In this document: piece after piece, positions 8,389 to 17,515 of the stretch
Layout of the letters: each line of letters starts with the position of its first letter
Numbering within the stretch: the stretch's first letter is position 1
Notes under the pieces: generated by a model
What the model was told of the DNA's origin: nothing
Database searches by the model: none
Seen by the model: only the letters and a program-made list of their open reading frames with translations
Translations under genes and position numbers: made by a program
Assembly (NCBI RefSeq): GCF_004521985.1
Contig: NZ_SBHZ01000021.1
Span: 19,892 to 83,891, forward strand
DNA from: Ectopseudomonas khazarica
Lineage (GTDB): Bacteria > Pseudomonadota > Gammaproteobacteria > Pseudomonadales > Pseudomonadaceae
Length of the DNA: 64,000 nt
Reading direction: 5' to 3'

Positions 8389-9555
8389 TCAGAGCATGAC
8401 CTGCACATAGTCGACTACGTCGAATTCAATCTGCCCAAATATTGAACCGTCAGGAAAAACACTGGCATTTCTATAGCTAAGTTCCCTTATATCGGAAGAA
8501 CTAACCAACAACTTCTGAAGTAAAATGTCCTTAGATTGAATAGCCGATGAAATTGCCTGAAGCACCAAAAAGTCGAGGCCAATCCCAATCCAAATTCCTT
8601 TCCATTGCCACGGCGAGTAGTAGAAAGGCATAAACGAGAGCGAGCCATCGGGGAAAGCAAATTTACGACCCTCAACGTCGACAATCAGAAAACTGTATTC
8701 AACTGCCCCCCTCACATCAGATAGTGAATTCAGCAGCCGCTCTGCACTGTCAGTCATCCCCATTGCACGAAGCCATGCACCATAGTTTTCCCTCATCACC
8801 TGCTCGACACTAAGAGGAACATCGGAAGATTCAAGGCTGCCTCCTTCGGGGTCAACGACGAACATCGCAGATGGCTCAGAGCCAGCTTCTCGAATGCATG
8901 AATAAGTCACATATCCATTACTTGGTGTCGGCTGGAGGTAAATCATCCACGGATCAACCTGATCTTGCAGCGCTGCTTTAAGCACAGCTTTTATTGGGCT
9001 AGGATCGTTTTCCCGTAGGGAAAAACTACCTTTTGATTCGATGATTACAGTTTTCTGATCGTCAGCGAAAAGAAAGTCGGCCATAGCTTCGTTCTTATGA
9101 AGCAGTCCAGAATTCCCAGCCGGTAATGACTCGACATGAGAGCGCAGGTGAGCGGTAAATTTTAAGCCCAGTCTATGCCCATATAAGATGGCCAGACCTT
9201 GGCCTACTCGACCAGACATACTTGATAGGGAAGAATCGTTTAGCGCTTTTGATGCGCCCGACTTGAGTTCAATTGGCGACTTATCAAAGTCAATTACGCT
9301 ACAAGCTTGTAGGAGAAATCCTAAGCCAGGCATCGTTAAATTTCTTCGATCCATGTAGTCAGCCTTTACTACTGCATGGGCTAGGCTGCATCCACTGAAT
9401 GATAAATCTCGGTGTTTGGTAGAAAGTTTGTCTAGTCTAGGGGCGTTCGGCAGGCGCCTCTTCCGCACGTCGACTTGATTCCACTCATAGACCTCAATTG
9501 AAGTACTGCCCACCGACCAGATAAGCTCTAGCAATCCCCTAAACACTGTATGCAT
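8389..9555 (-). CDS. PD-(D/E)XK nuclease-fold protein, unknown (388 aa)
   Basis: Residues 158-176 (MADFLFADDQKTVIIESKG) carry the PD-(D/E)XK core pattern, with D160, E173 and K175 in the expected spacing and an adjacent beta strand. The remainder, including the Trp-rich segment near 305-325, is not recognised. There is no signal peptide. It lies upstream of the GajA-like gene on the same strand, with a 195-base gap, so it could be a separate one-gene defence or restriction factor. The nuclease call is motif-based and catalytic activity is inference. Confidence 0.65.
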   Translation of the reverse strand: MHTVFRGLLELIWSVGSTSIEVYEWNQVDVRKRRLPNAPRLDKLSTKHRDLSFSGCSLAHAVVKADYMDRRNLTMPGLGFLLQACSVIDFDKSPIELKSGASKALNDSSLSSMSGRVGQGLAILYGHRLGLKFTAHLRSHVESLPAGNSGLLHKNEAMADFLFADDQKTVIIESKGSFSLRENDPSPIKAVLKAALQDQVDPWMIYLQPTPSNGYVTYSCIREAGSEPSAMFVVDPEGGSLESSDVPLSVEQVMRENYGAWLRAMGMTDSAERLLNSLSDVRGAVEYSFLIVDVEGRKFAFPDGSLSFMPFYYSPWQWKGIWIGIGLDFLVLQAISSAIQSKDILLQKLLVSSSDIRELSYRNASVFPDGSIFGQIEFDVVDYVQVML

Positions 9556-9933
9556 CCCTTTAGACTCAAGTGTGCTGTATCTTACATCGATTGCTTTGCA
9601 TTAGTAGGATAGAGCGCCTCGAAGCAGCATTCGCTTTCCTCTTTGAGCCGGTAGTTCATGAATGGTCGAACATGGCCGGTGCGCGTCCGAGGGGGCGAGC
9701 TAACCATCCTTGTCCTCCCGTACGCGGAGGACAAATGCTTGAATACCATGGTAACCTACAAGAAGCCTAGGTAAATGTTTTCTTCTGGTTGATTGCTGCC
9801 CTGGGTGAGGGTCGGCTACCGGCCAAAATAAGCCTTTCGAAGCGAATACAGTAATGAGGAACGCGAGCGTTAGGCTGTAATGAAGCTTGCAGTAGGCTTT
9901 CACCTAACAAAGTTTGGATTTCGGAGATAGGGG
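9556..9933. other. Intergenic region with one strong inverted repeat
   Basis: No supported gene. A perfect 9-bp inverted repeat, TTGTCCTCC (9710-9718) and GGAGGACAA (9726-9734), encloses a seven-base loop but lacks a T-tract, so it may be a protein-binding site or an RNA hairpin. The rest looks like degraded sequence. Confidence 0.4.
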
Positions 9934-11097
9934 TCATATTTCACCAATGCCTCTTATTTCAAGCTTGCTTGATAAGTCAGTATATCTGTGAATTTGATCC
10001 AGAATCAAAAAGCCTATTAGTGATGATTTTCGAGTGAATGATGCGGCTGTGGCGACCCCATGTCCGAGGGTGTTCCGGCTAACAAAATCACTCATGCAGG
10101 AAACATTGAAATCTTTAAAATAGTACTCCCGTATATATTCGCCGAACTGCTCGGGAAATAATCTTGTTATGCTGTGTGTGTGCTGTGTGATGGATGTCGG
10201 AATGTGCTCTGAGAGTGCTTCTTGGCGGCGTCCCTCTTTGCTTGGATTGGCGCGAATGAAGTCTTCACGCAGTAGTGCCTCAATCCTTGGGTATAAAATG
10301 TGTATGGACGCGTCGTACTGCTTGTTGATGTGGTACTTCATCGCGCTTTCGATGATGCCGTAGTGCTGCGCTATTTTCTCATTGGTTGCGATCTGCTCCA
10401 GCCATACCTCACTGCCTTTGCAAAATAGTTCGTCGATGGTCTTCTCGATTTCGTCAGTGTTCCACCCTGCTTTTATGTAGGCAAATAGTGTTTTTTGCTG
10501 TTCATATCCAAGATATGAGAAAGGGAACCATCCTGAGGAGATGACTTTGTCCCATTCGCTCTCATCTAAATCAAATATGTCATAAAAAATAGATGCAGAA
10601 AGTCCGGCGCCGATAAATCGGCCAACATCATAGTCTATTGGGCGGTAATTTTCTTTCTCGTTGATCGGACCAAAATCATAGCAAAGGATTCTGTCCCATC
10701 CATTGTTAAGAATCACAATATATGCGCTATCAGGAGGAAACTCTAAATCCTTGAATGAAATCCTATGAAAGTGATATACATCGCTTTTTCTTACCGGCTC
10801 GCCTGCCTTTACACTCTTCGCGGCCAGCGCCTCACCATATATTTCCAGCTCATTTATATATACTTCTACTTTTAGATCGGCGTGAATGATGGCTACAAAG
10901 CACCGTATGTCTGAAGCATGGAAGTCCTCACTTACCAGCTGAAGAATTTTATTTGGAAATCCCTCGACCTTTCTGATGAAATCCTTGCCATTTGAAGAGA
11001 GCGAAATCCCGCGATATTGAACCTGTACGACCCCGCCGCCTTGAGAGGTTCCCATGCTGTAGCCGGCGGGAGTTTCATCCAGGTAAACAGTCTTCAT
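9934..11097 (-). CDS. HEPN-like protein, probable RNase or toxin (387 aa)
   Basis: ATG 11097 follows GGAG with a nine-base spacer; a TTG 15 bases earlier is possible. The C-terminal helical domain contains SRNTLGHG, an R-N-x-x-x-H motif (about R341-H346) typical of HEPN ribonucleases. It is preceded by a helix DASIHILYPRIEALLRE like those of DUF4209/HEPN abortive-infection proteins. The N-terminal half (residues 1-180) is beta-rich and unrecognised. No antitoxin neighbour is present. It lies in a run of defence-type genes. RNA cleavage on phage infection is inference. Confidence 0.65.
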   Translation of the reverse strand: MKTVYLDETPAGYSMGTSQGGGVVQVQYRGISLSSNGKDFIRKVEGFPNKILQLVSEDFHASDIRCFVAIIHADLKVEVYINELEIYGEALAAKSVKAGEPVRKSDVYHFHRISFKDLEFPPDSAYIVILNNGWDRILCYDFGPINEKENYRPIDYDVGRFIGAGLSASIFYDIFDLDESEWDKVISSGWFPFSYLGYEQQKTLFAYIKAGWNTDEIEKTIDELFCKGSEVWLEQIATNEKIAQHYGIIESAMKYHINKQYDASIHILYPRIEALLREDFIRANPSKEGRRQEALSEHIPTSITQHTHSITRLFPEQFGEYIREYYFKDFNVSCMSDFVSRNTLGHGVATAASFTRKSSLIGFLILDQIHRYTDLSSKLEIRGIGEI

Positions 11098-11139
11098 ATA
11101 CTCAGACTCCAAATCTTGGTGAATTTCTATGTGATGTAT

Positions 11140-11250
11140 CTAGGGCCGCAGGATGCCATAGCAGTAGCCGACGACCAGCATACGCACCATCAATTCCGGA
11201 TCTATCGAGGGGCGCCCGATGGGGCTATAGAAATCCGCCAGGTAAACTCC
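11140..11250 (-). pseudogene. Fragment of an IS1182-type transposase
   Basis: The frame encodes FYSPIGRPSIDPELMVRM followed by LVVGYCYGI, which is characteristic of the N-terminal region of IS1182/IS5-related DDE transposases. The usual continuation (RSERRLCEE) is missing, and the upstream part is unrelated. About 35 residues survive, so this is a relic of a deleted insertion sequence and marks a junction between island segments. Confidence 0.7.
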
Positions 11251-11491
11251 CGTTCTGCACCGCTTTAGATGAGCACCACCAGCGTGTCCAGCCAACAGCC
11301 TTTCACATTTTTGTGACCTCAACAGCCCGCTCTCAGACAGATCTGGTTAGTGGGCCTCAGAGGTGACCAGCAGGTCTACTTCTGGCCGCCAGCGACCAGA
11401 GGCTTGGTGACCCGCCCCCCCCGGACTGTGCCACGTCAGCTACGACCTCAAGGAAAGGGTCTGAACGAGCCCCAGTACCTCCCTACCGGCC

Positions 11492-11782
11492 CTACCCTTG
11501 CGACTGCCGCTCTACAAGCACTTGAACAATCCGGTGCGGGTCGGCGCCTATCGCCCGACATACCTGGAGCAACTCAACGACATCCAGCCGGCGCTCTCCG
11601 CGCTCGTACTTCGATACAAACGACTGGGGTCTGCCTAAGCGATCAGCGAGCTGAGTCTGGGTCAGTCCTGAGGTCTTGCGTTCGGTAACCAGCAGCTCGA
11701 GCAAGAGCTGGTATGAATCGGAGTAGATAGACGTCAAAGCTGCGTCGCCGGTGAGGATGGACGACGGCTTTAGTAATCCCAA
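11492..11782 (-). CDS. Xre-family HTH regulator (96 aa)
   Basis: Residues 36-88 form a clear Xre/Cro helix-turn-helix (SGLTQTQLADRLGRPQSFVS, then KYERGERRLDVVELLQVCRA). The start is uncertain because the frame opens with TTG 11782 and no ATG is available. Upstream (about 11785-11815) GGGATAA occurs twice, 16 bases apart, on the coding strand, which could be its own operator. It is followed by no toxin or partner gene; the downstream 140 bases hold nothing recognisable. Likely a local repressor of unknown target. Confidence 0.7.
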   Translation of the reverse strand: MGLLKPSSILTGDAALTSIYSDSYQLLLELLVTERKTSGLTQTQLADRLGRPQSFVSKYERGERRLDVVELLQVCRAIGADPHRIVQVLVERQSQG

Positions 11783-11940
11783 TCCAGGATTATCCCAAAA
11801 AGGGTTTATCCCATAGTAGGTTTGTGAAATGATTAATGGCAGACCGCCAGCCCCTCCTCCAGGGCGAAGGAACCCTCCCTGAGGACCTAGAGCGGATGCA
11901 TGGCTTTCGATAGCTGCTTATGACGCAAATCTGGTGAAAA

Positions 11941-12591
11941 ATGGCATTACAGACAGGTATTTACGAAGTTCTAAGCTCTGACGAGTCAAGCTACGTCCAC
12001 GGTAACTACGAGGGAATTGATACAACCCATACGAAACTGGGTTGGCTGAAAGATCTGAATACGCAGAATGTAGCTAAAGTCACATTGACAAATTTTCAAA
12101 TGCCTCTGGTTCCAGGAGCAAAGATAGCAATAGCCTTTCTGCACGGAGAGATTATTGCATTCAAGCGCTCTAGGGACATCCCAGTTGAATCCCCACTCAA
12201 TCAGAAGAGCTTAGCGTCCGAAATTATAAGCGCTGCATTTGTATCCTTACTATTAAGCATACCTGTAGTTGGATATATCGGCGGGCTGGTCGCTGGCACG
12301 TATTTCTTTCTCAACGGGGGGAACATACTCGGCAATTACAAAAGAATGAAAGGAAACAGGGCTTATAGTGCCTTCTTGATATTAATGAGCGCCATTCCTT
12401 GGCTCCCAGCCATGTACAAAGGTGGTGGCGAACAGATGGTAAAGAACTATTTCCTTTTGGCATCTGTCCTGATGCTCGTAACTGTGACCGGGCAAATCAT
12501 TAAGATACGCACCGAGAGAAAGTATTTTGCACGAGCCGCCATGGAATTAAACAGCGCCTGGCATAACACTGCAATTAACTACAAGGGATGA
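11941..12591 (+). CDS. Membrane protein, first gene of an unknown envelope operon (216 aa)
   Basis: The N-terminal 90 residues are soluble. Hydrophobic segments follow at about 94-125 (two helices with Gly-rich turn VVGYIGGLVAG), 141-158 and 167-187, giving three to four membrane helices. No strong ribosome site is visible, but codon use and coupling support it: its TGA overlaps the ATG of the next gene. No family recognised. The three genes 11941-14119 look like one transcription unit coding for a membrane protein, a periplasmic protein and a lipoprotein. Confidence 0.65.
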   Translation: MALQTGIYEVLSSDESSYVHGNYEGIDTTHTKLGWLKDLNTQNVAKVTLTNFQMPLVPGAKIAIAFLHGEIIAFKRSRDIPVESPLNQKSLASEIISAAFVSLLLSIPVVGYIGGLVAGTYFFLNGGNILGNYKRMKGNRAYSAFLILMSAIPWLPAMYKGGGEQMVKNYFLLASVLMLVTVTGQIIKIRTERKYFARAAMELNSAWHNTAINYKG

Positions 12592-13193
12592 ACATGCTAG
12601 CAGTACGCCAATACTTTATTGTTTTATCTGCAAGCATATTAGCTTTGGTACCTTCCATGGGGTTTGCTGATTTTTGCGAAATCATGGCTCGCGAATCTGC
12701 ACCGTCATGCCGAATTAACGCCAAAAGCAGTGGCGCAACTATTACCGGCAATTGGTTGAAAATCAAACCTGAGCAGGGTTTCAAAGCAAGTACCGGAAAA
12801 AAAGCAATATTCTCTTCCGCGACTAGTCCAGCCTATACCATCCTAGGAGTCAGAACCAAGGATAAATTCAGGATGACAATTGATTGCTTTGCTGGTGAGC
12901 GATCAATGCGAATACAAGCGCTACCTTATATGCTTGGGCTAGCTAATGGAAGAAACGATACGTTCAATCTAACTTTCTACATTGATAACAAACCCGCATT
13001 TAAAGAGCGCTGGCCGTTGGATTGGCAAAGAGCTGAATTACAGGCTCCACAAGGCAGCCGACTACTAAACGAGTTACATGGCTCACAAGAAGTGAAAATC
13101 ACTACAGACGGAATTCTTGGGAACAAGTCAACCGTCGGCTATATATACAAGCTTGAAGGTTATGACAGTGTAAACACCAGTCTGTGTCTTTAA
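12588..13193 (+). CDS. Periplasmic protein with signal peptide (201 aa)
   Basis: ATG 12588 overlaps the previous stop. Residues 1-27 are a signal peptide (hydrophobic ILALVPSMGF, cleavage near AFADF-type site GFADF). The mature part has four Cys (CEIM, SCRI, DCFAG and the penultimate CL), consistent with disulphides, and a beta-rich composition. No family recognised. It sits between a membrane protein and a lipoprotein, which suggests an envelope complex. Confidence 0.65.
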   Translation: MNMLAVRQYFIVLSASILALVPSMGFADFCEIMARESAPSCRINAKSSGATITGNWLKIKPEQGFKASTGKKAIFSSATSPAYTILGVRTKDKFRMTIDCFAGERSMRIQALPYMLGLANGRNDTFNLTFYIDNKPAFKERWPLDWQRAELQAPQGSRLLNELHGSQEVKITTDGILGNKSTVGYIYKLEGYDSVNTSLCL

Positions 13194-13234
13194 GCATTAG
13201 TTTCATACCACAAACAGCATTTAAGGAAAGCATA

Positions 13235-14119
13235 ATGCAGTCCAACTACACTCAATGCGCCATAGCACTTTGCGCATCTATACTCGGAAGTATCTTAATC
13301 ACTGGCTGTTCAGATGAAGACGCTCTAAAACAAGGTGCGAATCTAGCGGCAAACACCGAATCCCAAAACCAAGAAACTCCTCCATCTCTCGCGCCCCCTG
13401 TTAAACCATCATTGGAAGACCTAGGTGTACGATTACTTCCGAAAACAGGCTCATTTAACGGTGATTATTACAAAATCACTCGCGGAATGGATTTGTTGTA
13501 TTTTTATGCGCATAACTTCAATGGCGAGTTTGATACGGCAGCAGCTATCGCGAAAGTATATCCAATAAGCGACGACCTGGGCGATAAGAAACTAGCCAGC
13601 CTTATAGATAAATACAGAGATGGAGATCAATTCTCTAAGAGAGACACCATCAAGTTAATCAAACCAATCTTGAATGATAAAATTTCTAAAGTTTCGGGAG
13701 TTAGGAATATTACAATTGATATCTCTAGCGGTTTGAGCCTTGGAGACTACGACTTTGAGAGACAGGGTTTCTTAACAAACAATTCTTTCAAAGATGAGTC
13801 ACACGAAGATAACTTTACACCATACAAACGCGGATCGATTCGTTTCCCAGACGTCATTGACCACAAGCTTTCTTTTATAAACGCATCGGACTTTGACCTC
13901 ATAAAAATCCCAGAAGATGCTGCTCGCGAAATAAGCCAGTACAATGGCAAGTATTCGGCGAACGTAAATTTCAAGCTCTATGGCTTTATTCACTCAATTG
14001 CCCAAGACAAAAATGACGATTACAAAATAAAATATGTGGTCATGCAGGTCACTAAAATCGACCTTGTGAGCAATTTGCTCAATGACCCAGTACGAACTCT
14101 AGCCACTGTTGAGCTATAA
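13235..14119 (+). CDS. Lipoprotein (294 aa), third gene of the envelope operon
   Basis: I chose ATG 13235, preceded by AAGGAAAG, rather than an upstream in-frame start, because it opens directly into a type II signal peptide with lipobox LITGC (Cys about residue 25). A Pro/Glu/Gln-rich linker (residues 28-60) leads to a soluble domain with many Asp/Lys and aromatic residues. No family recognised. Asp after the lipobox Cys is absent (Ser follows), so export to the outer membrane is expected. The gap of 41 bases to the previous gene is compatible with one operon. Confidence 0.7.
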   Translation: MQSNYTQCAIALCASILGSILITGCSDEDALKQGANLAANTESQNQETPPSLAPPVKPSLEDLGVRLLPKTGSFNGDYYKITRGMDLLYFYAHNFNGEFDTAAAIAKVYPISDDLGDKKLASLIDKYRDGDQFSKRDTIKLIKPILNDKISKVSGVRNITIDISSGLSLGDYDFERQGFLTNNSFKDESHEDNFTPYKRGSIRFPDVIDHKLSFINASDFDLIKIPEDAAREISQYNGKYSANVNFKLYGFIHSIAQDKNDDYKIKYVVMQVTKIDLVSNLLNDPVRTLATVEL

Positions 14120-14412
14120 CTATTTCCCCCGCGCTCAATAAAGAGGACGGGAACCCACCCCCTTCCTTTTTGTCACTATATTGCTCCACTCCCGCTTAAT
14201 AGCTGATAAACCCCAAGCTTAATGTTGTCTAATTCACCCTATACATCAAACTGTATAGCGGAAGTATTCTACTTGATGAGACCATTTAGCTGAATTCCGT
14301 GACTACCTTAGGCTAGCCTAAGAACAAAACACAATCAGTGCGTATTACTCAACAGGTTGGCACAGTAGTATTCCGAGCTTAGAAATGGCATGATGAGCCA
14401 CCTCTTGAGCCA
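14120..14412. other. AT-rich intergenic region before the helicase gene
   Basis: No ORF with support. It must contain the end of the lipoprotein operon and the promoter of the helicase-nuclease pair, but I see no convincing -35/-10 pair or terminator. Confidence 0.35.
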
Positions 14413-16368
14413 ATGTCTAATGCTATGAATCGCCCGGACTGGTACTTGCCCCTAAGTGAAAGCTTCTGCGCCGCCCTTTCGAGCGGCACAGTTCCTGATT
14501 TTCCGAGTCTAGCTCGATACGAAGCTGCGGCTGTCATTTTCCTTCAGCAACTCCCGAAATTACATTCACAAAATACTCGCTCACTAGAGCTTGAACGAAA
14601 TTTCGTTAAATTGCTTGGTTACTCAACTGACACTTTGCGATCAGTATTGAGCACTGACTACTCACAACAGGCATTCACAGCGGGTCTTATTCTAGCTCCA
14701 GCGGCTGGAGTGGGTCTGCTGGACCACGATGCGCTTTATAAACGTCAGTTTCTGCACCCCGATGGATCATGGAATTTTGATTTCTCGCGGCAGTATGCAA
14801 AATTTTCGGGAGCTATACGTCATGAGTACAGGAGACCCAGTGGTCATATTGTTCTATTGAGCGATCCACAACTGCGCTTTGTAGATACCGTACGTGCAAA
14901 CCCGCAAGAATCAATCGAAGCCCAAGCCCTCGCCGGCACAGGAAAAACTTATGTATTAGCAGAGATTCTGGAATTAATGCCGGATCGAAAATTTCTTTTT
15001 CTTGCGGATGTTAGCGCCAAACTCCTTCCCATTCAGAAGCGTTTCAAGGGTCAGATCTGGACTAGTACGTTCAAAAGCATGGCAGAGCGAGTCCTCGCAA
15101 AAGGAAACAAAAATCTTGAGGCCAATCTTGTCACCTCTTCAAGGGTGTCTCTTAATTATTACAAGCTTGCAGAGCAGCTCGCGTTTGGTTCCATTGGGAA
15201 TTTAAGTCCCCCCCAGGTGGCCTCGCTATGTTGGGCGGTTGTGTATAAATTTTGTGAATCCGATGATTCAGTAATTACTACCAAGCACATACCTCGGAAC
15301 TACATCACTTACCTTTCTAAAGCTAACCAAGAGATTGTGGCCGCTGCGTCGGCGAAACTCTGGTTTAAAATGTCGCCCCTTGAGATCGGCGATGAATGCA
15401 TTCCTGTGCGCGGCTATCACCGCATCAAGCAAATGTCATTGGCTGGACTACAAATTCCTGAGCAGTCAGAAGTGATCCTCGTTGACGAAGGTCACGATTT
15501 GTCCCAGCCAATGATCAACATACTTGATATGACCCCACAGCCAGTTATTGCCTTGGGCGACCCTTTGCAAAATTTAGAAGGTCAGTACGTAGCTCACAAA
15601 GCATCCATACGTCATCGTGAGATGTCCTTATCACTACGAGCAGGCCCCTCGCTTACCGATTATGTCAATCAGTTGGTAGAAGCTTATCCAGAGTCACGTA
15701 GCCACCCTTTCCAGGCAGACAAAAACAAAGAGACTGTTGTCGAAGAGTATGACCCAAGCTCATTCCCACCAGATCAATGCGTAATTTTGACGGCCGACGA
15801 ATGGGGAATTTTTGATTGGCTCATCAAAAGTCGCCAACTAAACAAGACAGTAGCTGTAATTGATTGGAACAGCCAATTTAAAGACTTTATAGAAGACTGC
15901 CTTAACTTATTCGTACATGGCAAGCGTCCGACGCATGGAGCAATATCCGGCTATCAGACTTGGGGGCAGCTGCGGCAAGCTATGTCTTGGAGCGACTCTT
16001 TCTCACGTGTAGATAAATGGCTTGAAGAGGTGGGCTCGAAATTTGGTGTCTCCCAACTTTACTCTTGCGCAGAGTTAGATGAATTAATGCAAAGCACTCC
16101 TTCTCGCTATCTTGTAGCCACTGTTTTCTCTTGCAAGAACTATGAATTGCCTCGACTGGCAATATCTGAGGACTTGTATTACTTCTCATCACTAACAAGC
16201 AAAAGAAGCTTCTCGAAAAAGCTTGCACTAATCTACACTGCAATCACAAGAGTTTCTGGCATGATCTATTTGCCGTCAAACCACAACGAGTGGATTGATT
16301 ATATTTTAAAAACCAGACGCGACGTATCGCTATTAAGACAGAACACTTCCACACCTATCAATGACTAG
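14413..16368 (+). CDS. Divergent superfamily 1 (UvrD-like) helicase (651 aa)
   Basis: The N-terminal 150 residues are unrecognised. The helicase core follows: Walker A QALAGTGKTY (171-180), motif II LVDEGHD (356-362), motif III ALGDPLQN (380-387) and a C-terminal YTAITRV like motif VI. Motif II is DEGH rather than the usual DEXQ, and several linking motifs are degenerate, as in other defence-associated helicases. Twenty-seven bases downstream lies a PD-(D/E)XK protein, so the two probably form a helicase-nuclease pair. I do not know a named system with this exact pair. Anti-phage function is inferred from context. Confidence 0.7.
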   Translation: MSNAMNRPDWYLPLSESFCAALSSGTVPDFPSLARYEAAAVIFLQQLPKLHSQNTRSLELERNFVKLLGYSTDTLRSVLSTDYSQQAFTAGLILAPAAGVGLLDHDALYKRQFLHPDGSWNFDFSRQYAKFSGAIRHEYRRPSGHIVLLSDPQLRFVDTVRANPQESIEAQALAGTGKTYVLAEILELMPDRKFLFLADVSAKLLPIQKRFKGQIWTSTFKSMAERVLAKGNKNLEANLVTSSRVSLNYYKLAEQLAFGSIGNLSPPQVASLCWAVVYKFCESDDSVITTKHIPRNYITYLSKANQEIVAAASAKLWFKMSPLEIGDECIPVRGYHRIKQMSLAGLQIPEQSEVILVDEGHDLSQPMINILDMTPQPVIALGDPLQNLEGQYVAHKASIRHREMSLSLRAGPSLTDYVNQLVEAYPESRSHPFQADKNKETVVEEYDPSSFPPDQCVILTADEWGIFDWLIKSRQLNKTVAVIDWNSQFKDFIEDCLNLFVHGKRPTHGAISGYQTWGQLRQAMSWSDSFSRVDKWLEEVGSKFGVSQLYSCAELDELMQSTPSRYLVATVFSCKNYELPRLAISEDLYYFSSLTSKRSFSKKLALIYTAITRVSGMIYLPSNHNEWIDYILKTRRDVSLLRQNTSTPIND

Positions 16369-16395
16369 CTACTGCGAAATCCTTGAGATAACTCT

Positions 16396-17085
16396 ATGAA
16401 TGAATGGCGTACTGTATTTCATCACAATAGCTATCACATGCGCTCCTACTCCGAGACTCGCTGGGCTGCGATGCTTGACGCTTTAGGTATTGCCTGGCTT
16501 TATGAACCAAAGCAGGTTTTAACAAGGCACGGTATTTATAAGCCCGACTTCTATTTGCCTAACGCAAATCTATATCTTGAAGTAAAAGGTCCTCATCCGA
16601 CCTCCATAGAAATAGAAAAAGCCCACGATTTACAAGAAACCACTGGAATCCCTGTCTTTTTTTCCCATGGTCGACCAACTTTTTTTGACGGAGAACTAAG
16701 AGGAGGAATAATTTCTTATTTCTCAAATAATCTAGCAGTTCGTTTTACTACTGCTCGGCTCGGACAGCTTATAAAGAGCCATCTCGATGACAAAACATAT
16801 TGGTCTTATATTTATAACGGAAGACACACTGCCAGCCCACCGTACATTAATGCTGGTAGTGTGGCTACTTCATATCTCTCATCACTTTTATCTAGAGCAC
16901 AATTAGAGCAATATCTCGAAACTCAACACAAGCCTCTCAATGCTATTAAATCACTCAATCAGAATCCAGCAGGGAACATTGAGAAGGCCTTACAATATGC
17001 CGGTAGCAAACTAAAGAACGCACAGCTTATTGAAATGCTTTGTTATGGTAGGTTTGGAAGCAAGTCACTTTTTTCTAGCAAATAA
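16396..17085 (+). CDS. PD-(D/E)XK endonuclease-like protein (229 aa)
   Basis: Residues 18-65 contain SE (E20), YKPDFYLPN (D51) and LYLEVKG (E62, K64), a textbook PD-(D/E)XK active site like Vsr-type and T7-type endonuclease folds. The C-terminal 120 residues are Tyr/Ser-rich and unrecognised. The gene follows the SF1 helicase with a 27-base gap and the same AT-richness, so the two are likely co-transcribed, with the helicase guiding the nuclease. The stop codon abuts the U-tract of the terminator of the opposing repeat transcript. Confidence 0.72.
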   Translation: MNEWRTVFHHNSYHMRSYSETRWAAMLDALGIAWLYEPKQVLTRHGIYKPDFYLPNANLYLEVKGPHPTSIEIEKAHDLQETTGIPVFFSHGRPTFFDGELRGGIISYFSNNLAVRFTTARLGQLIKSHLDDKTYWSYIYNGRHTASPPYINAGSVATSYLSSLLSRAQLEQYLETQHKPLNAIKSLNQNPAGNIEKALQYAGSKLKNAQLIEMLCYGRFGSKSLFSSK

Positions 17086-17116
17086 AAAAGGGGCACAACC
17101 ATCCTGGATGCACCCC
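17084..17116 (-). terminator. Rho-independent terminator of the repeat-array transcript
   Basis: On the minus strand GGGGTGCA (17116-17109) pairs, with two G-U wobbles, with TGTGCCCC (17097-17090) and is followed at once by six T (17089-17084). It lies directly after the last repeat unit. This is a good intrinsic terminator for leftward transcription and a poor one rightward (no T-tract). Confidence 0.7.
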
Positions 17117-17515
17117 CTCCTGCCCTAACCGGCAGTGAACGCTACCTTCAGCAGCAACTGCCTATTCGGCAGTGAACGCTACCTTCAGCAGCAACTGCCT
17201 ATTCGGCAGTGAACGCCACCTTCAGCAGCAACTGCCTATTCGGCAGTGAACGCCACCTTCAGCAACAACTGCCTATTCGGCAGTGAACGCCACCTTCAGC
17301 AACAACTGCCTATTCGGCAGTGAACGCCACCTTCAGCAACAACTGCCTATTCGGCAGTGAACGCCACCTTCAGCAACAACTGCCTATTCGGCAGTGAACG
17401 CCACCTTCAGCAACAACTGCCTATTCGGCAGTGAACGCCACCTTCAGCAACAACTGCCTATTCGGCAGTGAACGCCACCTTCAGCAACAACTGCCTATTC
17501 GGCAGTTTGTGAAGG
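17117..17515 (-). repeat. Tandem array of ten 37-bp units resembling type I-F CRISPR repeats
   Basis: The plus-strand motif GGCAGTGAACGC recurs at 17131, 17168, 17205, 17242, 17279, 17316, 17353, 17390, 17427 and 17464, always 37 bp apart, with a half unit at 17501. On the minus strand each unit begins GTTCACTGCCGAATAGGCAG, which matches the first 20 bases of type I-F CRISPR repeats closely, including the CTGCC-five-base loop-GGCAG hairpin. Bases 21-37 do not continue as the I-F repeat and are the same in every unit, so there are no variable spacers. Units 1-2 differ from 3, and 3 from 4-10, by single substitutions. The copy nearest the terminator is degenerate (loop GTTAG). Confidence 0.9.

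Noticed and set aside
17117..17515. Calling the 37-bp array a CRISPR locus
   Set aside because: The sequence between hairpins is the same in every unit, the period is 37 rather than about 60 bp, the 3' part of the I-F repeat is absent and there are no cas genes.
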